64,000 nucleotides of DNA from Astyanax mexicanus (lineage: Eukaryota > Chordata > Actinopteri > Characiformes > Acestrorhamphidae), in contig NC_064416.1 of assembly GCF_023375975.1 (NCBI RefSeq), positions 27,311,001 through 27,375,000 of the forward strand. Direction: 5' to 3'. The translations under genes were made by a program, and so were the position numbers. The notes under the pieces are model-generated. The model worked only from the letters and a program-made list of their open reading frames with translations. It searched no databases and was not told where the DNA came from. Shown here in pieces: positions 55,945 to 64,000 of the stretch. Every line of letters starts with the position of its first letter. Within the stretch, counting starts at the first letter, position 1.

Positions 55945-56580
55945 TAGAAGGACGTGTGGCGCGGCGTGTGATACGGCGAGTGTCGCAGGCAGCCCCGTGT
56001 TTGTCCAGCGCGAGTGTTTGTGCTGTTTGTGAGTGTGCCTGCATGCTTTTAACAGCTCGAGCAGGCGGCTGGAGCGTTTCCTGTGTTTGTGGGGGTAATG
56101 TGCCGGCCCCTCTCGCTCTCGTCCAGCGCTATTATTCTGTCAGGAGCCGCAGTGTTTTCCTGAGGAAAGGAAGTTATTTCATTTCCAGCTTTTGTCTGCG
56201 CCTGAATGCGAGCGGCGCTCTTTCAGCAATATTCGCTCGTTTCAACTCCCTTCTCCATCCGAACAAAAATATACTACACCTCCCCCCCGTCTTGGCCCTA
56301 TAACTCACGTCGGGCCCAGAAAAATAGCAACTTCCTCTATTGGTTTAATTTCCCTCACCAGATTTCTGGAACGGCCATTTCTCCCGGCCTCAGCGGATCC
56401 TTATCTCGCGCTTTCCATCAGCTCCATACGATCCTGCCAGTGGATTCACCCGGGACAGGGGGCCCGGATGGGTGAGTCTCAGCCCGGGCAGCGTGGGCCA
56501 AAAGCAAGCCTAGAGCCGCACAAAAGACCCGGCCCTGATATTTACTGATACACCGCGAGAAATGAGAACGAGAGCGTGCT
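55945..56580 (+). promoter_or_regulatory. CpG-rich island-like block ending in a splice-donor consensus
   Basis: This is the most CpG-dense long block of the window. It contains many CG dinucleotides, GC-rich cores (55950-55995, 56095-56150, 56440-56500) and ETS-type AGGAAGT (56167-56173). GATGGGTGAGT occurs at 56467-56477, a perfect donor consensus (GTGAGT at 56472). Overlapping plus-strand frames of 89, 118 and 139 codons lack recognisable domains; the longest begins in the microsatellite. It could be the promoter and first exon of a noncoding or unrecognised transcript, or a CpG-rich enhancer. Confidence 0.35.
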
Positions 56581-57830
56581 CACTACTAAAAAACATTCGT
56601 CTTTTGCGGAAAATCTCTTAAAAAAAAACAACTTTAACTGGTGCTTCTTTTGAAATGACATATTAAATATTGGTAAATGAAATGTTTTAGTGTAAAGAAC
56701 TCCTTAAAACAAGTCATTGCAAAGAATTGTTCCAAACAGTACATTCAGTAGTGCAGTAATGTGTACAGTAATGTACAGTAATGTACACCATATATTATTT
56801 TATTAGGCTGCTTCCATTTAAAGACTTTATTAGTATATCCTCTTATATACTTTTTATTCTCCTAAAACCAAGCTGTGCCACACGTCAGAGAGAAGAGAAA
56901 AGAAGAGAAGAACAGAGAAGAGAAACATCACCCACAAGGTTCAAGCAGCACAGTTTGATTAGGCAGTTTCATTTGATCCTTCATAAATAAATAATCTGAT
57001 CTATTTGGTTGTAATCCACATTTGTTCCTACACACACTGCTACTGTGCTAACACAGTGTTCAATTCAGTCACAGGCATTCAAGACAGGACCCAATAAAAT
57101 CAGTTTTAATATGTTTAAGATTTATTTTTATTTATTTACTTTTATATTTATTTAATTTGTTTTCTGGGTGATTTAACAGTGTTTTCGTGTTGTATTTTAC
57201 AGTTTTTCTTTATGGATCATAAATTAAAGTTACAAAGACAACAGTAAAATGTATTGTAGTAATAAAACGCTGTGAAATTAAGTACAATAATTAACAATAA
57301 CTAAATTAATAATAATGTTATTTAGTGTTCAATAATTATGGCTGGAATCAGATCATGCATTTTTAGTGACAAATCTGATAATTGTTTATCAGCAAAAAAA
57401 AGTGAGACAAAATTTAGATTTTTTTTTTGTGCTACTGCTTTCTCTGTATTCGATCTTAAACAATGTGTTGCTTTCAGACTCTTATGGGTCAACATTTGTA
57501 CAGTATGTGTATGCCCTGTTCATGTGACAAACATCTGCTTAGTCTGTATGTTTTCTTGGCAGTTGTGCATCAAGATTAAAAACTGAATTCCACACTGTTA
57601 TGGTTAAACTTCCACTATTAATTTGTGGTTTCAGTGTATCCAGAATTTAATCAAGGGAAAAACATTGCTTTACTTAAAAATACTGTGTAAAAAAAAAGGT
57701 CTGTAAATATGTTAACCACAATACATCAGCTGACCTTAGATAAGATGTTTTGTAGCATTAATTATGTGACGCATACGAGATTAAAACATGATATAATAAC
57801 AAAGTGATAAAATAGTGGCAACATATAATT
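56581..57830. other. AT-rich DNA, no gene seen
   Basis: Contains a GA-rich patch (56888-56926) and short GTAATGTACA repeats near 56756-56786. No exon recognised. Confidence 0.4.
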
Positions 57831-57831
57831 T

Positions 57832-58050
57832 AAAGGGAACATATTCTACCACTTGTTACACAAATTAGAATAGGCATATGGGCTCAACAACAAAACATGT
57901 TCATGATGTTCTGTACATAAAATCACTCTCATATAAAGGGATCTCACCAGTTCTATACTTACCAGTTTCAATTTATTTTAGAAAGAGCCATTTAGGGGCT
58001 CCGTCATTTTTATGCAAATATGCTGTGGTTGGCCACACGCTAAGAATTTG
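57832..58050. mobile_element. Possible Kolobok-like or other fish DNA element
   Basis: TTTAAAGGGAACATATTCTACC, a GAGCCATTTAGGGGCTCCGTC stretch and TTTTTATGCAAATATGCTG resemble common fish DNA repeats beginning TTAAAGGG. The right end is not defined. Confidence 0.35.
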
Positions 58051-58615
58051 ACACACTTTACTGTTAGCTTGTACTACATGACAAAATAGAGACAAGCCAC
58101 TTCATGCTTAATTGTGATAGAAGCACAAAACTACTTTAAAGTACTTATTTCTCCTTCATCTGTTGACTTGCCACAGAGAGTAGGTATAGATCCCTCCTTC
58201 AGACAAAGTCTGCTGGCTAAGCCTGCTATGTAATGTTCAAGGTACTTAACCAAAATGACGGATAGATGGTTATTTTTTTTATTTTTGCACTTAGAGTGTT
58301 TATAGGGGCAATCAAGACACAAGTGGAAATACAAAAGCATGCAAAAGTGAGTTTTGCATAGTTTTGCCATATCAGATTGGTCACATTTTGATCTTTTAGT
58401 AGTATGAGCAGTTTATTAATTACCTCATAATTTTAGGGATCTGTAGTAAACTAAGTAGTAAAGTAGAATATAAATAGCTTTGAAATAGTTTTTAGTATTT
58501 TGTGCAGTTTAGAAATATAAATGAAAAACAAATAGACTTTTTACTTAACAAAAAAATTGTCTATATAAAAAATACAGTAAATGTTTTACTTGTCTAGATA
58601 ACTTTTTTATTATTT
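58051..58615. other. AT-rich spacer
   Basis: 58130-58260 is slightly more mixed. No exon found in the 79-codon antisense frame. Confidence 0.35.
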
Positions 58616-58619
58616 GGCT

Positions 58620-59110
58620 TTGGTGGTCATTCCAAGGAGACTCACGGCTATTAATGTTAAGTGGACCAAATATCGTCCAAGGCTTCCCTATCAAGCATGT
58701 CCAAAGATCCTCTGATCACTGGACACGGCCATATGGCTCTTAGAAAACTCTTTTTTTTGGTTTGTGAAAGAACAAGGACTCTGCTCAGGCAATGGTCCTC
58801 CTGCAATCTGCCCAGAGACAAGTGTTTTAAAACCTCACTATGCTGCCCTGCTAAGTGAGCACTCATCATTTGTGCGGCGTTCATGAAGAGCCTGCTGCTC
58901 TGACACACAGAGAGGCTGGACTCATTTAGCATGGCTCATTACATAACGAGTACTTGACCCATCTCATGAAGCTCTGCACTCTGAGCCATCACGTCCACAT
59001 GTCCTGCACTCACAAATCATTTTCCCTGAACTGGACACTGACACCGCTCCAAGCTGCTCTCACTGGCCAGGCCAAGCCAAGCCGGCTCGAGACCGGGATT
59101 TGGGGTTTGT
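58620..59110. promoter_or_regulatory. Candidate conserved noncoding element
   Basis: About 490 bp repeat-free, GC-moderate. Overlapping 65- and 91-codon frames on opposite strands (58657-58932) have no known domain. Ends in AT-rich DNA at about 59120. Confidence 0.4.
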
Positions 59111-59260
59111 GTTAGAGGAAACTGTCAAAGCACATTATTATACTTTATTACTTATTTATTATTTCTAATACCATAGAATAATCCTGTGGTTGATTCCAGA
59201 ATTAAATATTATTGACAACTATGGACTGTGGATTAATAGCATCAGTCAACTATTTATGCT

Positions 59261-60098
59261 CAGAGGTGAAAAAATAAGTAAAAGTACGTAAGTAATTAAG
59301 TAAAAGTACCTTTACTTTGCTAAAATTCTACTCGAGTAAAAGTAAAAGTACCCATCTAAAAATCTACTCGAGTATAAGTAAAAAGTACTCAATTTAAAAT
59401 TTACTTTGAGTAAAAGTTACATAGTTAGTTTTAATTATTTGATGTAAAAAAGTAAAAACAAATCAAAAATTAAATCGTTTTTAATGAACTATTTTTTCAT
59501 ATAATAATTTGGACCTTTCAGGCAGTATTTGTCATTTTAAAGAAGAAGTGGCAAAGGTTTCTATGATCCATTTTTTTCTTTACTATTAAAAAGTTATGGT
59601 CATATAGGTGACTATAAACCGTATTTTTATAGTTTTACAATTCATTATTATGTAACTTGCCATTGCTGTGCTTTAACTGCTATTAACATGTTTTTTTTTT
59701 AACAATTATGCAGATTGTTTAATGATAAAAATACACACCACCACATGCTTTCCCAGGTTTGATGTGTAAGTTTTGAAAGCTGACAGCTCTGTCCGGCGGG
59801 ACACATTTTGCATTGCATGGGGACGATATTGCTTTGTTATTCCACGTGCGAGCATCCAAGCCAACTTGTTTTTTTTTTATTCAGACAGTTGTGTTTTTTT
59901 TTTCCCCCAAGCATTTTATTTTTTACTCAGTAATTGGGAGTTTTCCAATGTAGCAAAGTAAATAACTTGTGTCAAAATGTACTTGAGTAAAAGTAAAATG
60001 TCCTATTTTAAAAACTACTTTAAAAATGACAAATTACTCATAAAATCTACTCAATTACAATAACTTGAGTAAATGTAATTCATTACTTTCCACCTCCG
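59261..60098. mobile_element. 838-bp hAT-like non-autonomous element
   Basis: The element starts CAGAGGTG and ends CACCTCCG, inverted termini that match 7 of 8 bases. It is flanked by a perfect 8-bp duplication, TTTATGCT (59253-59260 and 60099-60106). This combination is diagnostic of hAT transposons. The arms are rich in AGTAAAAGTAC/GTACTTGAGTAAAAG motifs that pair with each other. The interior has only a 62-codon frame with no transposase similarity. The intact duplication suggests a comparatively recent insertion. Confidence 0.9.
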
Positions 60099-60109
60099 TT
60101 TATGCTCTG

Positions 60110-60450
60110 TGAAAAAAAAAATAGTTTTTGCGTAACTACTCATCTAAGAGAGAATGTTGTAAAAGTTTGAAATAATGTGTAATAATGTAATGTAAAGTTC
60201 AGAGTCCTGAACAAACAGACTCACAGCATCAGGACTGACAATCTACTGCAACTGAATCACAGCAGTTTTTATTGTCACCTTAAACTGGCAAACACTAAAA
60301 AATTAAAGAATGAAATTACAAAAATACAGCAATATTACATTAATCACACTTCATAAATATTATACAATCCTAAATATAATATATTGCAAAGAATTTACGC
60401 ATAATATTGTATTATTAGACATTAGTATTTTCATTTGATTATTCTGTATC
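60110..60450. other. AT-rich spacer
   Basis: No feature recognised. Confidence 0.4.
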
Positions 60451-60452
60451 AC

Positions 60453-61564
60453 TTTAATCAGATGGTCCATTTTAAAGGCATTGCAGATTTTCATTCAATC
60501 GAATATCTGTTAAAAGCATCTGAATTCTCAGCTAAATGTAAATGATTCTCAATGGAATCTATTACCACACCTAACTCTAACCCTAACCCAAACCCTAACC
60601 TAAACCTTTATCTTGAATAAACTGCAAAACCTATGCCTAACCCCTTATACTAACCATTACCTTAACCATTATAAAACTTTAAAACCTAACCCTGACTCTA
60701 CCATTAGTCTAAAACTTAAATCTCTTAAACCCTAAACGTAATTATTAAGTGTATAGGGTTGAGGTTAGGTATAATGTTACACAGCAATATTGACAGTATT
60801 GACAGTATAAACTCTGTAAGAGTTTAATTTAACACTGTCCTAGTTAACATATGGTCTCATTCACTGTAGTGTTAAAATAACTCTACCACAAGTGTCAACA
60901 TTTTAAGAGTTAGAGTTAAGTCAATACCATATGAAATCATACATTAACCCTATGTAACTCTCATCAGTGTTAGTATTGTATAGTTAATTCTACACTGTAG
61001 GATTGTAAAACAGTGTAAAACAAAAATTGTTGATTACATTTTTTAAGTTGGTTTAAATTTATTTTTGTGTATGTTCTGACCTTCACCCCAAAAAAAACCC
61101 TATATACCAGAGTATCTTTAAAACAATTTAAAATGTGAGCTATACAACAGAATAAATTACCTTTTTATACTATCTAAACTTTATTTAGAACAAGAGATCC
61201 CATCAAAAACTGCCAAAAAAACAGTGGTTCTCCCATAACACAATAACTCTTGGATGGAGACTCTTATCCACCATCCAACCCAACACCAAGAGGGTGAATA
61301 ATAACACTCCATCAGGGGAACCACCACGACTAAACCACACACACACACACACAGCAAAATCAAGAGGCGGAGCCTGTTAGAGTTGGATTTTAACACTGTA
61401 CTTTTTTTTACACTCTATCTTTAACACTGTGGATTTTAATGTGTACATTCAATTGAGAATCATTTACATTTAACTAAGATTTCAGTTTATTTAAATGGAC
61501 ATTTAGTTGAATGTTAGTTAAACATCTACAAAATATCAACAATGTACCGTCCGAATAAAGTGTT
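60453..61564. mobile_element. 1.1-kb inverted-repeat DNA element
   Basis: The left arm (TATCACTTTAATCAGATGGT, then AAATGTAAATGATTCTCAAT at 60534-60553) pairs with the right arm (ATTGAGAATCATTTACATTT at 61451-61470, ending GTCCGAATAAAGTG near 61563). Between the arms lie degenerate CCCTAA-like DNA (60569-60770), AACACT-rich palindromic DNA (60815-61010, 61385-61435) and a CA run (61337-61352). It has no transposase. One arm recurs at 47110. Confidence 0.65.
60569..60770. repeat. Degenerate telomere-like CCCTAA repeats
   Basis: CTAACCCTAACCCAAACCC and many diverged CCTAACC/AACCTTA units occur first, with a TAGGGTTGAGGTTAGG run at the right end (60756-60771). They lie inside the inverted-repeat element. 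Confidence 0.6.
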
Positions 61565-61659
61565 TAATGTGTCATTATTCAACTGTTTTATGAAGAACTA
61601 CATCATAGTCTAGTGATAAAAAGGATTAAAAAAAAAACTGGCGGTCAATGTAGCCACAG

Positions 61660-62030
61660 CTTTTATTTTTAAAAGAGCTTTTAAAATGACAATCATTTTA
61701 ATTACATTCTTCCACAGCTGAGTTTGACTGAGGAAGACTCAGCTGCTCGTAGTTAGCAGTAGTCTGGCCTCTTGTCCTAGGGGTGTCTAACTGTTATTGT
61801 GCCTCGTTCTGCCTGACTGTCAGAGCGGGCCAATATGTGTTGGCACGGGCTGTGCAATATGCCATTAGCTCTTAGCTTTGCGGCAGGGCAAGTCCCGGAA
61901 ACGCAGGCTGATGCTAATGTGAAAATATGAAGTAGCGGAAGGTCACAGACTTGTTTTTGACAAGAGCTCATTCTGACAGCCCTCTAACCACTGGCAGCTA
62001 AGTGGCAAAATGTCAAGGCTGTTAACCTGT
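61660..62030. promoter_or_regulatory. Candidate conserved noncoding element
   Basis: About 370 bp repeat-free with GC-moderate core (61765-61925), sharply bounded by AT-rich DNA. No exon in the 64-codon antisense frame. Confidence 0.4.
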
Positions 62031-62138
62031 TGTTGCCCACAAGAAATCAAAGAGGAATATTAATGTTTTATTTAAAGATTATAATATTTTGAAATTAAGA
62101 ATTATAATATTTTAATTTTGCTGAAGTTATGTGCTAGG

Positions 62139-62678
62139 TGTCACACATTAGCCTGTGTCCGTCCTGTGTTTCCTTTTTTGGTTTCTTGTGTCCCCAGCCA
62201 TGTGCTTTTTTGAGCACATGGCATTGTTTTGTTATTGTCCTGTCTCCGCCCTAGCCCTGCCCTAGTCATCAGTGTTATCACCTTGTGTCTCATTTGTAAC
62301 TCCGCCCCCTCATTACCTCCACAGGCGTCCCTAGTGTGTGCCTGTGTATAAATACCCCATGTGCTCCTTTGTTAGCTGTCGTGCTTTTTGTTTGACCGTG
62401 TCCTGTTACTCTGTGCAAATCTTGTTAATCTGTCTTGTTTAGCCTTAGACCTGCTATGCTTTTTGTCTTAAGTGTTCCATGTTTGCTTTTTAGTTTGTTT
62501 CTTTATTTGTTATTTTTGCTTGTTTGTTTCAGTCTTTTGGTTTATCATCATATTTCACAGCGTTTTGTTTTAGTTACCTTTTCTTTATATTATTTCATAG
62601 TGTTTTGTTCCTTGTTTAGCTTTGTTAAATGGAAAATAAAACTGACTTGCGTTTGCATCCTGCCTCCTCCGTGTTACA
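62139..62678 (+). mobile_element. Solo LTR with 5-bp target duplication
   Basis: The segment begins TGTCACACATTAG and ends CCGTGTTACA. It is flanked on both sides by CTAGG (62134-62138 and 62679-62683), an exact 5-bp duplication. A TATA box (TATAAATA, 62347-62354) and a polyadenylation signal (AATAAA, 62635-62640) are in the expected order for U3 and R regions read on the plus strand. No primer-binding site, internal coding region or second LTR is near, so this is a recombination-derived solo LTR. A Gypsy-like origin is plausible. The 90-codon Phe/Leu-rich frame inside it is not a gene. Confidence 0.88.
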
Positions 62679-62704
62679 CTAGGGTTGATTTGCATTCTTT
62701 GTAC

Positions 62705-63343
62705 TAGAGCTAAGATTCTCTGCCCGAACCTGACCTGACCTGAGGCTCCAGAAAATAGTCCAAGATGTAGGCATCTGTTTTTTTTTTTATTATATTTTTA
62801 TTTTATATAAAGCTCTGGTGTGATAATCACAATGTTGCTAAATAACGAAACCAACAAATTATCCCAAACTAACAAAATAACGAAAACTGAAAGTGAAAAA
62901 ACATTTGTGTTAACTGAATCTAATACAAATGATAATTAAAAGAAAAAACGTAACTAACTGAAACTGTATTGTGTTTTTATTAAACTAACTAAAACAAACT
63001 GAAATTACTGATAGAATACCCTCATTTCTGTGTTTAATTTATTTATAAGCGCTGTTTTCACTCCCGGAGTTGTACAGCGGGCAGTGTTGTGCCGATTCTG
63101 TTCGCGAAGCAGAGTCGAATTCAGCAGGGAGTTGGATTCGGCACAAAAGTGGCAGCGAATGGTACCTCGTGGTCCGTGGCAATGTTCTTGATTAAATTAG
63201 CCGCAAAATACGACAGAAAACACTGAGAAACTTCAGAATTATGTATGGGATTAGAATATGAGTGAGAGGCAGATGAAAGAGAAACAGGAGATACAGTGTG
63301 TGAGAACCTTTACCTGTGAGTAGCTCATACCAGAACATGCAAA

Positions 63344-63394
<51 letters not shown>

Positions 63395-63815
63395 CTTTAT
63401 CTCGTTTGTTTCTTAGATTGATCTCTCTGATAAGATGTGTGAAAACTAATAAAAACTAGCAAGCCCACTCTAAAAACGAATTAAAACTTACTGAACTGTA
63501 GTAGAAAAACTAAAAAAATAAAACAAATTAAACTATAATGAAAAATGTTATAATCACATAGCTCTGGGCGCACATGAACGCCTCCGCGTTTGACTTGCAG
63601 CACTGTGTGTAGCTGTTCTTAAAAATCATTTTAATTCAATAATAGTTCTATGCTTCTATGTTACAGTGTTAATTAACATAATTCTGATCATATTTCGCTC
63701 ATTCAAACAGCCCGAAAGCAGCCAGTTTATGGGACGGATCGGCTCAGGTTCATAATGACAGTTTATGGTTCGGGCTCGGGCAGATTGTGCACCGAGATTG
63801 TGAAACTAGAGCTGT
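62705..63815. mobile_element. Putative DNA transposon with CTGCCCGAACC-type ends
   Basis: Left: GAGCTAAGATTCTCTGCCCG, then ACCTGACCTGACC. Right: GGTTCGGGCTCGGGCAGATT followed by ACTAGAGCTG (63757-63811). The inner 20 bp are inverted copies, while the outer bases differ by a 16-bp indel. The interior is AT-rich with a CT microsatellite (63347-63391). No transposase was recognised, and a target duplication is not clear. Confidence 0.5.
63347..63391. repeat. (CT)n microsatellite
   Basis: CT dinucleotides between TTT runs. Confidence 0.95.
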
Positions 63816-64000
63816 TAACGGTAATACAATGCTAACAGTTAACCCAAATAATCACATTATCAAGTTTGGTCCCACTGTTCTCCTGTAATTTATTCTTTTA
63901 ACAGAGTTTAGTGACATAGAAAGTTTTATTTTTAGTGATGTAAAACAGCATCACTACAGTTGAGTTCAGAAGGTAGATTAAGTTGTGTATAAATTTTTAA
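63816..64000. other. AT-rich end of window
   Basis: Nothing recognised in the last bases. Confidence 0.4.

Noticed and set aside
55884..56303. 139-codon plus-strand open frame
   Set aside because: The start and first third are a GT microsatellite (Cys/Val/Met repeats) and the rest is CpG-rich DNA with no domain, so I annotated the block as regulatory instead.
62435..62707. 90-codon Phe/Leu-rich frame
   Set aside because: It is inside the solo LTR and results from its T-rich composition.

Overview
The window looks like a gene-poor vertebrate region, almost certainly from a teleost fish. The evidence is AT-rich DNA with long microsatellites, many decayed Tc1/mariner transposons, hAT-type and foldback MITEs, 3' ends of non-LTR retrotransposons, a tRNA-derived SINE and a solo LTR. 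The Tc1-derived family whose ends read TACAGCTCTGG resembles elements I associate with ostariophysan fish, perhaps characiforms; that placement is a low-confidence inference.

I find no intact protein-coding gene and no RNA gene. Open frames are all 139 codons or shorter. The longer ones are explained by simple repeats (2.2, 52.5 and 55.9 kb), a minisatellite (12.2 kb) or transposon remnants (18.5, 25.2, 29.3, 43.0 kb), or they lie in non-repetitive DNA with no recognisable domain.

Two kinds of DNA alternate. The first is repeat-poor, GC-richer sequence in blocks of 0.2 to 1.5 kb, listed as candidate regulatory or conserved noncoding DNA. The main blocks are at about 1.65-2.13, 4.1-4.75, 5.8-6.15, 9.0-11.0, 13.6-15.1, 20.75-21.1, 23.6-24.8, 26.85-28.85, 31.8-32.3, 33.6-34.3, 34.5-35.3, 39.45-40.8, 43.4-43.85, 49.75-50.93, 53.68-54.4, 55.6-55.8, 55.95-56.58, 58.6-59.1 and 61.67-62.03 kb. 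Their conservation is inferred from texture only. The second kind is transposon and simple-repeat DNA between these blocks.

The best-resolved mobile elements are these: a 326-bp foldback MITE present twice (237-562 and 48173-48498); a TACAGCTCTGG-type Tc1 family present four times (7801, 18382, 37257, 49165); an 838-bp hAT-like element with a perfect 8-bp target duplication (59261-60098); and a 540-bp solo LTR with a perfect 5-bp target duplication (62139-62678). Others are a 1.1-kb inverted-repeat element carrying CCCTAA-like DNA (60453-61564), a SINE with A and B boxes (38748-38962), and LINE 3' ends at 18.04, 29.37 and 43.95 kb.

The overall picture is a gene desert or very large intron with a dispersed regulatory landscape. 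No prokaryotic-style system, CRISPR array, operon or novel gene cluster is present. The items most worth follow-up are the CpG-rich block at 55.95-56.58 kb that ends in a consensus splice donor, the diverged triplication at 6.4-7.8 kb, the degenerate tandem array at 30.1-30.9 kb, and the G-quadruplex motifs.
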